55,566 bases of DNA. Source: Phycisphaerae bacterium (lineage in GTDB: Bacteria > Planctomycetota > Phycisphaerae > SM23-33). Positions 1 through 7,968 of the stretch are shown here, in pieces. Position 1 is the first letter of the stretch; the number at the start of each line of letters is the position of its first letter. The notes beneath the pieces were generated by a model that was given only the letters and a program-made list of their open reading frames with translations, was not told where the DNA came from and made no database searches. The position numbers and the translations under genes were made by a program. The stretch spans positions 1-55,566 of the forward strand of contig PUND01000124.1 of the NCBI GenBank assembly GCA_003551645.1. Direction: 5' to 3'.

Positions 1-120
1 AACTTCCTTCAGACCCCGCCTCACGGCGGCAGCCCTTGCTGTTTGGCTAACGGTTCCTGTCATCAAGGTCCGTAGAGGACTTGCACCTCCAAGTCATCGC
101 GCCATGCCCGGCGCACCCAA
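1..120 (+). other. Structured non-coding edge element (3' part of a + strand transcript?)
   Basis: No convincing reading frame is present. The segment holds two short perfect hairpins: CCGCC-TCAC-GGCGG near 18-31, and GCGCC-ATGCCC-GGCGC near 99-114. It runs directly into a strong + strand terminator at 127-162, and no + strand gene lies between, so it is probably the 3' end of an RNA or gene that begins outside the window. The stretch GGACTTGCACCTCCAAG near 77-93 reminds me of recurring intergenic elements in environmental bacterial genomes, but that is an unverified impression. Confidence 0.35.
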
Positions 121-126
121 GAGACC

Positions 127-162
127 GCGGCGGCCTTTTAGACTAAGGGCCGCCGCCTTTTT
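127..162 (+). terminator. Rho-independent terminator
   Basis: The arms GCGGCGGCC (127-135) and GGCCGCCGC (148-156) are perfectly complementary. The stem can extend by three pairs inward, leaving a 6-nt loop. Five T residues follow at 158-162. The T tract lies on the + strand side only, so it terminates a transcript entering from the left and not tyrS, whose 3' end approaches from the right. Confidence 0.8.
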
Positions 163-208
163 GCGCAGGCATCGTCTTTGTTGCTTCTTGGCGGTCTTTG
201 TGATTCTC

Positions 209-1429
209 TCAGCCGACCACGATCCGCCCGAAGCGGCGCTTGCCGACCTTGAGCACCTGATCGGTTTCCGGCGTGACGGTTGCTTCGATATCGGTGATCT
301 TCTCGCCGTCGATGCTGACCGCGCCCTGCTGGACGAGCCGCCTGGCATCGCCCCTGGACTTGGCGAAACCGGCCGAGATGACCAGTTCCATAATGCTCAC
401 GCCGCCGTTGGCGATGCGGACATCCGGCATCTCGCTGGGCGTCTGGCGCCGGCTGAAGATGCGCTGGAACTCCTGCTCGGCCCGCTCGGCGTCGGCCGCT
501 GAGTGATAAGTCTGCACGATGGTCTTTGCCAGTGCGGCCTTGGCGTCTCGCGGGTGGGTCTGTTCGGTATCCAGCAGTGTCCGTATCCGCTCGGACGGCA
601 GGTCGGTTAGGAGCGTGAAGTAGCTTTCCATCAACTCGTCCGGGATGGACATGATTTTGCCGAACATATCGTCGGGCTTGTCGGTGATGCCGACGTAATT
701 GCCTTTGGACTTGCTCATCTTCTCGATGCCGTCGAGGCCCGGCAGCAGCGGGAAGACCATCACTATCTGCGGCGGCTGTCCGGCGGCCGACTGAAGCGTC
801 CGGCCGACGAGGTTGTTGAAAGTCTGGTCCGTGCCGCCAAGCTCCACGTCGGCTTCGATGCACACGCTGTCGTAGCCCTGCATCAGCGGATACAGAAACT
901 CGTGCACGCCGATCGGTTCGCCGGCCTCATATCGCTTCTCGAAGGTGTCCCGCTCCATCATTTGCGCGACGGTCATCTGTGCGGCCAGTTGCAGCACTTC
1001 CGCGAAGCTGAGCTTGCTCAGCCATTCGCCATTGCGGCGGACTTCCAGTTTCTCCGGCGAGGTATCCAGAATCAGCCCCGCCTGCTCCAGATAGGTCTCC
1101 GCGTTGGACTTTATCTGCTCCTCCGATAGCATCGGGCGGGTCTTGTTGGCGCCGCTGGGGTCGCCTATTCGGGCGGTGTAATCGCCTATTATCAGCACTG
1201 CGCGGTGGCCGAGATCCTGAAAATGCCTCAGCTTCCGCAGCGAGACGGTGTGTCCTAGGTGGATGTCCGGCGCGGTGGGGTCCATGCCGATCTTCACACG
1301 GAGCTGTCGGCCGTCCTCGTCGGCTTGCCGGAGCCGCTCGGTAAGCTCATCGCGCGTGTACAGCCCCTCGCAGCCCTGAGCGAGGGCGTTAACGTGCCCG
1401 GTAAGTTCCTTGTCAGTCAGCTTGGCCAT
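209..1429 (-). CDS. tyrS: Tyrosyl-tRNA synthetase
   Basis: 406 residues, full length for the bacterial enzyme that charges tRNA-Tyr in the cytoplasm. Class I signatures are clear: HLGH at residues 57-60 (HIGH motif) after the GMDPTAPD stretch, and KMSKS at 237-241. GGTDQTFN near residue 198 belongs to the tyrosine/tRNA-binding core. The C-terminus (about 340-406, with GDARRLVQQGAVSIDG) is an S4 RNA-binding domain. The KIGMDPTAPDIHLGH form resembles the TyrZ-like subclass more than the E. coli TyrS subclass. The ATG at 1429 has only a weak ribosome binding site, but the N-terminus aligns well. The gene stands alone and is divergent from the next gene. Confidence 0.96.
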   Translation of the reverse strand: MAKLTDKELTGHVNALAQGCEGLYTRDELTERLRQADEDGRQLRVKIGMDPTAPDIHLGHTVSLRKLRHFQDLGHRAVLIIGDYTARIGDPSGANKTRPMLSEEQIKSNAETYLEQAGLILDTSPEKLEVRRNGEWLSKLSFAEVLQLAAQMTVAQMMERDTFEKRYEAGEPIGVHEFLYPLMQGYDSVCIEADVELGGTDQTFNNLVGRTLQSAAGQPPQIVMVFPLLPGLDGIEKMSKSKGNYVGITDKPDDMFGKIMSIPDELMESYFTLLTDLPSERIRTLLDTEQTHPRDAKAALAKTIVQTYHSAADAERAEQEFQRIFSRRQTPSEMPDVRIANGGVSIMELVISAGFAKSRGDARRLVQQGAVSIDGEKITDIEATVTPETDQVLKVGKRRFGRIVVG

Positions 1430-1625
1430 AAGACCGGAAACTGTACTCCCGCCGCGTCGTCAATGCAACGCCCGCCCCGCGGCTGCGGCCGTCAGGCCGT
1501 CAGTCACGGCTTGGCGTGCTGGGCCATGCCGACGAAGCCCCAGGGACCTTTTGTGACCTCGCTCGACTTGTCCGGGGTGTTTGCTGTTGGTAGAATCCGG
1601 CCGGGCTTGAGAGCCACGCCAAACC

Positions 1626-3101
1626 ATGGAGCATACGAGGGTCTTACTTGCGGGTCTGCTGATCGCGTCGGCAGGCATGATATCCTGCGGTCAGCCGCCT
1701 CCCGCGCCGCCGCAGAGCCGGGAAGCGTACGCCCGCATGGATTCTTCCCATCGGATGCGGTATCCGAGGCGCACCATAGTCCTGCACAACGCCCAGAGGG
1801 TCCTGGACGGGGATTTGCCCGCGGAGTCGCGCATAGAATCGCTCGAGCTTCTGGACGAACTGGACGTCAACGACCGGGAGCTTAACGATGAGCTGGCGGG
1901 TGTTCTGGCCGACGCCGCGGCGTACGAGACCGTGCAGTCGGCGGTGCTGGAATTCCTTCTTGCGCGGGACTATCCGGGCCTTGCCCGCCACGCGGTGGCC
2001 GCTCTGGACCACCGCGGGGATCATGCCCATCTGGAGGAGATGGTTACGGCCTGGCTGGCAAGCCATCCCGCGCCGGAGGTCCTTGCGGAGGTCGTCAAAT
2101 TGTGGTCCGAATCGTCGCCCGATTCGGACAGGGAAGGGCAGTTCCGTGAGCTTGTCGAGCTGATAACCGGTGAGCATTGGAGAGAGGCGCTGCTGTATGC
2201 GCTGGCGGCCAGGGGTTTCACCGCTCGCGGCTCGGCCTGGGAAGTGTTGCGGAACCGGGAGGATGAGCAGACGCTGCGGAGTCTTATTTCCTCGATGGAA
2301 ACCGGCTCCGAAGCCATAGAGGCGATGCGGCTTTTCTTGGAGAGATTCGACTACCTGCCCGAAGACCGCGAAGCGCTGCTGACGATAGTTACGCACACGG
2401 TTAGGCGCCGGGACCTGGTGGACGGTGCGGCCCGGCTCCAGCGGCGGTGGGCGCTGGAGTACGGATACGAGTTCCGCCTGCGTGACTTCCACCTTATGAG
2501 CCGCCTGGCGGGCGACCCGCTGCGGAGCGATATCTCCCGGACCCACCTGGTGCTGGAGATAGGACAGGCCGTTAACAGACGCCGGCACGCGATCCCCGAC
2601 GACGAAGAGGGCGGTTCGGACGACGAGTTTGCCGACAGCTTCTGGATGCGGCTGGACTCGCTCGATATGGCCGATTTGTGGCGGCTTCACCTGCTCGACG
2701 AGATGCTGTCTCGACCGAGGGTACGGATCGCGCTGCGGCAGATGGCCCGGCTTGACCGCGAGGATATCGGTCGGGCCTGGGGCGGACTGGTTGTCTATAA
2801 GAGCGGGCAGGCCGAGGCCATTCTCTACCCGGGCGAACGCGACGCAGCCGAGTGGAGATACGTTCCCGGCGACGACCTGCTGGCCGACCAGCGGGACTCG
2901 CTGTGCCTGTTTCATGCGCACTTCAGCCGGGTTGAGAACATCGACCTCGCAAGGCCTCGGCCCGAGCAGCTCCGCGAGGCCGGGCATCGGCAGTATGACG
3001 CCCTGCTTCTGACCAGCATCGACGAGGACCACTTCAGCGCTCATTACTACAACGCCGAGGGAACGGTGGTCTCACTGGGGATATTCTCCTACGGGCCGTA
3101 G
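1626..3101 (+). CDS. Predicted lipoprotein, HEAT-like helical, unknown function
   Basis: 491 residues. The N-terminus is a lipoprotein-type signal: a short basic start, the hydrophobic run VLLAGLLIASAG and a lipobox-like MISC with Cys at residue 21, followed by a Pro-rich linker. The mature part is rich in Ala, Leu, Glu and Arg, with repeated amphipathic helices reminiscent of HEAT or armadillo-type repeats in about the first 250 residues. I do not recognise a catalytic motif or a named family. It probably sits on the periplasmic face of a membrane. No strong ribosome binding site precedes the ATG, so the start is chosen because it gives the signal peptide. It is probably monocistronic. Confidence 0.8.
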   Translation: MEHTRVLLAGLLIASAGMISCGQPPPAPPQSREAYARMDSSHRMRYPRRTIVLHNAQRVLDGDLPAESRIESLELLDELDVNDRELNDELAGVLADAAAYETVQSAVLEFLLARDYPGLARHAVAALDHRGDHAHLEEMVTAWLASHPAPEVLAEVVKLWSESSPDSDREGQFRELVELITGEHWREALLYALAARGFTARGSAWEVLRNREDEQTLRSLISSMETGSEAIEAMRLFLERFDYLPEDREALLTIVTHTVRRRDLVDGAARLQRRWALEYGYEFRLRDFHLMSRLAGDPLRSDISRTHLVLEIGQAVNRRRHAIPDDEEGGSDDEFADSFWMRLDSLDMADLWRLHLLDEMLSRPRVRIALRQMARLDREDIGRAWGGLVVYKSGQAEAILYPGERDAAEWRYVPGDDLLADQRDSLCLFHAHFSRVENIDLARPRPEQLREAGHRQYDALLLTSIDEDHFSAHYYNAEGTVVSLGIFSYGP

Positions 3102-3173
3102 CTGAAGGGCGGGCGGAACCAGTGTCGTCGGCTGGTGGTGAAGCGTCGCAAATCCGGGCCTGGGATTAATCTT

Positions 3174-3203
3174 TTGACAAGCAAAGCGTCCGGCGTGTAT
3201 GGT
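3174..3203 (+). promoter_or_regulatory. Candidate sigma70-type promoter for the pseudopilin gene
   Basis: A perfect -35 TTGACA (3174-3179) is followed by an 18-bp spacer and TATGGT (3198-3203). It lies about 100 bases upstream of the pseudopilin start in an otherwise empty 200-base gap. The -10 is imperfect. Confidence 0.4.
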
Positions 3204-3304
3204 TATTGTTGCTGGATATTCTGTGGTGTTGACTGTCTTTCACGTCGGCCGTTTTTGTGTTGTTAGAGTCGAGCCAATCGCCTGAAAACCCCGGAGACAA
3301 GGCC

Positions 3305-4033
3305 ATGTCAATTGGATTGCGTAGCGGCGGGGGGGCTGGATCGGTCAGGATGGGCTTCACGCTCATCGAGCTTCTGGTCGTCATCTCCATCATCGCGCTG
3401 CTGATGAGCATACTTCTGCCGGCACTGGGCCAGGCCAGGGAGGTTGCGATGAAGGTCCGGTGTATGACTAACGCCAGGGCCTTGGGGCAGGCCTTGAACA
3501 TGTACGCCAGCGATTCCCGCGGGGGCGTAATGCCCTTTACGAACTGGGGCAACAGCACGGAATACGGGCCTGGCTGGCTCTATGATCCGGCGGAAAGGGA
3601 CGGGGACTGGGACGAGGAGCTTGCAAAAACGGGCCTTTTCGTCGCCGGCGATTATCTGCAGCCGGACGCCTTCCGCTGTCCGGCGGACGACCCCGGCCCG
3701 TTCGACTCGGATCGTCCGGCCCGCACAGTCACCAGCTATGTTCAGAACGGAGCCAGTTGCGCATACGGTGATGAAATGCCGGCCCTGCCGCTGGAGATCT
3801 TCGGACCGGACGATATAGTATTCTGGGAGGCCCACGAGGAACCGGCCGGCGGTCAGTGGAACGACGGCGCCAACTTTCCTGGCGAACGGCTCAGCGAGCG
3901 GCATCTTGACGGTGCTTCCGTCGCACGATACGACGGCGGCGCCGAGTGGGTCGATTTTGACGATTGGATGGACTGGGAAGAGGACGAACCCGGTCGCCTC
4001 TGGTGCAACCCACTGAGCTCCGACGGCAGATAG
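3305..4033 (+). CDS. Type II secretion/type IV pilin-like pseudopilin (H-x9-DG type)
   Basis: 242 residues from the ATG at 3305, chosen because GGAG lies 8 bases upstream; an upstream GTG at 3257 has no such site. After a short leader comes a prepilin peptidase site, [10 protein letters not shown], followed by a hydrophobic N-terminal helix ending in [17 protein letters not shown]. This is the N-methylation/pseudopilin architecture, with the conserved Glu5. Near the C-terminus, [14 protein letters not shown] matches the H-x9-DG signature of the large planctomycete pseudopilin families. Such proteins are exported and assembled at the inner membrane by a T2SS-like machine, but no other secretion gene is nearby, so the partner system is unknown. 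Confidence 0.88.
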   Translation: MSIGLRSGGGAGSVRMGFTLIELLVVISIIALLMSILLPALGQAREVAMKVRCMTNARALGQALNMYASDSRGGVMPFTNWGNSTEYGPGWLYDPAERDGDWDEELAKTGLFVAGDYLQPDAFRCPADDPGPFDSDRPARTVTSYVQNGASCAYGDEMPALPLEIFGPDDIVFWEAHEEPAGGQWNDGANFPGERLSERHLDGASVARYDGGAEWVDFDDWMDWEEDEPGRLWCNPLSSDGR

Positions 4034-4125
4034 CCGGCACGCACCTTACGATACTTTTACCTGCTACGATTGCCTCGCCGCCGGTCGCCGGTCGCTGTTC
4101 GCTGTGCTATTCGCCGCTGCCCGTT

Positions 4126-4725
4126 TCAATCGAACTTCCGCAGCACCTCTTCGATGGCGTCGTACTCCTTGCGCATCTCCCGGAGCTGGCGTCGATGACG
4201 CCCGACGGATTCCTCGGAGGCGTGCTCCAGAAACGTCTCATCGTCCAGGCGCGCCGAAAGCTCGGCGATCTGGTCCTCGAGCATCTCCTTACGTTTGCGC
4301 AGAAGCTCGATGCGCTCTTCCATGGTCGCCGGCTCGCTGACCTGTTTGAGCACCTCTTCAGCGACATATATCGGCGTCTCCGAAGCCACGCCAAGCGCTA
4401 TGGCGTCGGAAGGGCGCGAGTCCACCTGTATAACCTCGCTGCCACGGCGGATGTAGAGATTGGCCAGGAACGTATGGTCCTGCAAGTCGTGGATGACCAC
4501 TCGCTCGATCTGTCCGCCAAGCGACTCTATCACGTTGGCCATCAGGTCGTGCGTCATCGGGCGGGGCATGGGTACGCCTTTGAGCCGGCGGTCTATCGCC
4601 AGCGCCTCGGCGATGCCGATGACGATGGGGAAGCTGCGCTGCCCGTCCTTTTCCTTCAGAAATATTACCTGCTGATCGCCCAGTTCTGTAATCAGAACCC
4701 GCGACAGCTCCATCAGCACTTCCAT
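4126..4725 (-). CDS. Bifunctional nuclease (BFN/DUF151) domain protein
   Basis: 199 residues from the ATG at 4725, supported by GGAGG 7 bases upstream; a longer frame to 4815 lacks this. Residues about 1-130 match the BFN/DUF151 family: FPIVIGIAEALAI, then RPMTHDLMANVI, then VDSRPSDAIALGV. Plant and bacterial members have been reported to have DNase/RNase activity, but the biological role is poorly defined. The C-terminal 70 residues are charged and predicted helical (EERIELLRKRKEMLEDQIAE), probably a UVR-like or coiled-coil tail for protein contacts. The gene ends tail to tail with the pseudopilin. Function here is inferred from family only. Confidence 0.88.
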   Translation of the reverse strand: MEVLMELSRVLITELGDQQVIFLKEKDGQRSFPIVIGIAEALAIDRRLKGVPMPRPMTHDLMANVIESLGGQIERVVIHDLQDHTFLANLYIRRGSEVIQVDSRPSDAIALGVASETPIYVAEEVLKQVSEPATMEERIELLRKRKEMLEDQIAELSARLDDETFLEHASEESVGRHRRQLREMRKEYDAIEEVLRKFD

Positions 4726-5055
4726 AGCGCACCTCCGCCCGTTTCCGCTGTCATTGTAAGCCCCCGGCCGGAGGGCACGCAACCGCGGCCGTGGCGACAG
4801 AGGCGAGCGCGGCAATCACTAAGCTCGCCAGGGCCACAAAGCCCACAAAGACAGAATGTCTTAACGATACGTCCCTGTTGCAACGCAACCGCGAACCGCG
4901 AATGGCGAATCGCGAGTGGCCCGTAGTCGGGCATGCCTGCCCGAGGGCAATTGCTGGAATGTCTCAAACGACGGAGCTTTCGCGCGATTGCCGGTTTGGG
5001 ACATTCGAATTTTTGCTTTTCTGATTTCGAGTTTTACCAACCAACCGGCCTGCCC
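4726..5055. other. 330-base gap with degenerate short repeats, no gene
   Basis: No coding frame is convincing. The gap contains the palindromic-looking GCGAACCGCGAATGGCGAA run near 4889-4910, a CCACAAAGCCCACAAAG near-repeat around 4833-4850, and a CGGGCA-TGCC-TGCCCG hairpin near 4928-4943. These resemble degenerate intergenic repeats rather than regulatory sites. Confidence 0.45.
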
Positions 5056-7968
5056 TCAGCGCAGCTTTTCCATCGCATCTTCGACCGCGGCCAGTTGCGC
5101 CTTCTGCTCGGCCAGGCGGTCGCGCTGCTGCCGGACGACCTCCGCGGGGGCCTTCTGTACGAAGTTCTCGTTCGAGAGTTTCTTCTCGGCCGATTCGATC
5201 GCCTTTCGCAGCTTGTCGGCCTCTTTGGACAGCCGGGACAGCTCCGCCTCGCGGTCCACCGCGCCGAGCACGTACAGCTTGACGGTCCCGACGGTGGCGG
5301 CCGCGGCGTCGGCCGGCGGCCGGTAGCCCGGCTTCTGGATGCTAAGCTCGCCCACCGACGCCTGCGAGCGGATAAGCGCGCCGTTGTCGGCGATAAACTC
5401 GGCCTCCCGGCCCTGGGCCTCTACCACCACGTCGGTGCTCTGGCTGCGCGGGATATTGTGCTGGGTGCGGACGTTTCGCACTTCGCGTATCAGGTCTCGC
5501 AGCGTCTCAAACCGCTGCTCCAGCGCGGGGTCGATGCATGCGGCGTCCGCACGCGGCCATTGTGCCCGCACGAGCATCGGCTCGGCCGTGGCGTTGTCAG
5601 GCCCGCGGCGGGGTGCGACCTCGTTGAGCCGCTGCCAGACGGCCTCGGTGATAAACGGCACAACCGGATGCAACAGCCGCAGAAGCCCGTCCAGCACATA
5701 AGCAAGCACCGCCCGGGGGGCATTCTCGCCGGAGTTGATGCGGGCCTTGGCGATCTCCAGGTACCAGTCGCAGAAGTCGTCCCACATGAAGTGGTAGAGC
5801 GTCTCGCCAAGCTCGTTGTAGCGGTATCCGGTCAGCGCCCGCGTGGCGTCGCGGGCGGCGGAGTGGAAGCGGCTGAGTATCCAGGCGTCGGATATGTTCG
5901 CGTGCGGCTCGATGTCCGAAAGCGGCGGGGCGCCCGAGAGGTTCATCATCGTAAACCGCGCGGCGTTCCACAGCTTGTTGCAGAAGTTCCGGCCCTGGTC
6001 GAACTTCGGGCTGGTGTTGGCCTTGCGACCGTCGGGCAGGGTCATCTCCTCCACAGGCATGCGGACGTCCTGGGTCTGGGTAGTCATGCTGACCAGCGTG
6101 AAGCGCATCGCGTCGGCGCCGTGGCTGTCGCTGATGGTCAGCGGGTCGATGCCGTTGCCCAGTGACTTGGACATCTTCCGTCCTTGGCCGTCCTGGATCA
6201 TCGCGTGGATGAACACATCCCGGAAGGGGATATCGCCCAGGGCGTACTGGCCCATCATCACCATCCGCGAAACCCACAGCGTGATAATCTCCCTGGCTGT
6301 AACAAGCACATCACCTGGATAGAACGTCTCCAGCTCCGGTGTTTCCTCCGGCCAGCCCAGCGTGCTGAACGGCCAAAGAGCCGACGAAAACCACGTGTCC
6401 AGAACGTCCTCGTCCTGCTGCCAGCCGGAATCGGCCAGTTGTTGTTCCAGCTCTTCGTTATCCGGGCCGAGGCAGACAAACGTAACCTTGCCCGTATCTG
6501 TCTCGGCGTGGCGGACGCCGACGGCCTCGATGCCGGCAGGCGGCTCATGCTTGCCTTCCTTGCGCCAGACGGGTATCCGGTGGCCCCACCAGAGCTGTCT
6601 GCTGATTGGCCAGTCGCGGAGGTTTTCCAGCCAGGTCTGGTAGGTCTTCGCGTAGCGGTCCGGGGTGAATCGCAGCCGCTTGTCCAGCAGCGGCTTCAGC
6701 GCCAGCCCGGCCAGCGAGTTGACCGGCACGTCGGTTCCCTCGATGTTGCCGGTTCCGAACGCCTCGGCCAGGCGGTCTATCGGTTCCTTGATGGCGATGT
6801 ACCACTGGTCGGACAGGTACGGCTCTATGGGCACGTGGCTGCGGTAGCTGTGGCCGACCTGGTGGACGTATTCACGGACATCGGCCAGCAGGTTCTCGGT
6901 GCGGAACCACTCGACTATCGCCTCTCGTGCCTCGAAGCGGTCCATACCGAGGAACTGCTCGGCCTCGGTGCCGGCGGCATCCGGCCAGCCGTGACGGTCC
7001 GAGATGGTCCCGTCCGGCGCCAGCACGTTGACCACAGGCAGCTCGTGGCGGCGGCCTATCTCCCAGTCGTTGGGGTCGTGTGCGGGCGTTACCTTCAAAA
7101 AACCGGTGGAGAACTTCGCCTGCTCATCGTCGCTGTCGGGGTTGGGCAGCACCACGTGCTCGTCGGCGATAATGGGTATCTCCCTGCCGACCAGCGGCAG
7201 CCGGACCATCTTGCCAAGCAACCCGGCCGCTCGCGGGTCGGCTGGGTTCATCGCCACGGCCGTGTCGCCGAGCATGGTCTCCGGGCGGGTGGTGGCGACG
7301 GTAACGTGCTCGACGGTCTCGCCCACGATCTCCACCGGCTCGGCCAGCGGATATCGCATGTAGTAGAAGTGTCCGTGGACCTGCTCGTGCTCGACCTCGT
7401 CGTCGGCGAGCACCGTCTGTGTGGCCGGGTCCCAGTTGACCAGCCGCTTGCCGCGATAGATAAGCCCGTCGGCGAACAGCCGGAAGAACATCTCGCGGAC
7501 GGCCCGGGCGCAGACTTCGTCCATGGTGAACCGCGTCCGCCGCCAGTCGCAGGAGCAGCCGATTTGCTTGAGCTGCCCGAGGATGCGTTCTTCGTATTCA
7601 TCCTTCCACGCCTGGACGCGCCGCACAAACTCATCCCGCGGGAAATCCGTCCGGCGTTTGCCCTCTTCGGCGAGTATGCGCTTCTCGACGACGGTCTGGG
7701 TGGCGATTCCGGCGTGGTCGGTGCCCGGCATCCAGAGCGTGTTGAAGCCCTCCATACGCTTCCAGCGGATGAGCACATCCTGCAGTGTGTTGTTCAGGGC
7801 GTGGCCGAGGTGCAGTACGTCGGTGACGTTTGGCGGTGGTATGACTATGCAGTACGAGCTTCCTCGCCCGTCCGGCTCGGCGCCAAAGGCGCCCCGCTCG
7901 GTCCACATCAGATAGATGGTTTCCTCGACCGATTTCGGGTCGTAGGTCTTGGCCAGTTCCGTCGTCAT
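5056..7968 (-). CDS. valS: Valyl-tRNA synthetase
   Basis: 970 residues, full length. It charges tRNA-Val and edits mischarged threonine. Visible in order: the class I HLGH motif at residues 53-56 after PPPNVTDVL; the large editing (CP1) insertion with TTRPETMLGDTAVA; a KMSKSLGNG motif near residue 560; the anticodon-binding helical domain; and a C-terminal coiled-coil arm (about 900-970) typical of ValS. The usual PPPNVTG has Asp in place of Gly. The ATG overlaps the cimA stop codon as ATGA at 7965-7968, so the two are very likely co-transcribed and translationally coupled. Expression should therefore depend on read-through of the isoleucine attenuator upstream of cimA. Confidence 0.97.
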   Translation of the reverse strand: MTTELAKTYDPKSVEETIYLMWTERGAFGAEPDGRGSSYCIVIPPPNVTDVLHLGHALNNTLQDVLIRWKRMEGFNTLWMPGTDHAGIATQTVVEKRILAEEGKRRTDFPRDEFVRRVQAWKDEYEERILGQLKQIGCSCDWRRTRFTMDEVCARAVREMFFRLFADGLIYRGKRLVNWDPATQTVLADDEVEHEQVHGHFYYMRYPLAEPVEIVGETVEHVTVATTRPETMLGDTAVAMNPADPRAAGLLGKMVRLPLVGREIPIIADEHVVLPNPDSDDEQAKFSTGFLKVTPAHDPNDWEIGRRHELPVVNVLAPDGTISDRHGWPDAAGTEAEQFLGMDRFEAREAIVEWFRTENLLADVREYVHQVGHSYRSHVPIEPYLSDQWYIAIKEPIDRLAEAFGTGNIEGTDVPVNSLAGLALKPLLDKRLRFTPDRYAKTYQTWLENLRDWPISRQLWWGHRIPVWRKEGKHEPPAGIEAVGVRHAETDTGKVTFVCLGPDNEELEQQLADSGWQQDEDVLDTWFSSALWPFSTLGWPEETPELETFYPGDVLVTAREIITLWVSRMVMMGQYALGDIPFRDVFIHAMIQDGQGRKMSKSLGNGIDPLTISDSHGADAMRFTLVSMTTQTQDVRMPVEEMTLPDGRKANTSPKFDQGRNFCNKLWNAARFTMMNLSGAPPLSDIEPHANISDAWILSRFHSAARDATRALTGYRYNELGETLYHFMWDDFCDWYLEIAKARINSGENAPRAVLAYVLDGLLRLLHPVVPFITEAVWQRLNEVAPRRGPDNATAEPMLVRAQWPRADAACIDPALEQRFETLRDLIREVRNVRTQHNIPRSQSTDVVVEAQGREAEFIADNGALIRSQASVGELSIQKPGYRPPADAAAATVGTVKLYVLGAVDREAELSRLSKEADKLRKAIESAEKKLSNENFVQKAPAEVVRQQRDRLAEQKAQLAAVEDAMEKLR

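Noticed and set aside
1644-3044. Minus-strand open frame opposite the lipoprotein gene at 1626-3101
   Set aside because: The + strand frame has a signal peptide and plausible protein composition; the antisense frame has neither.
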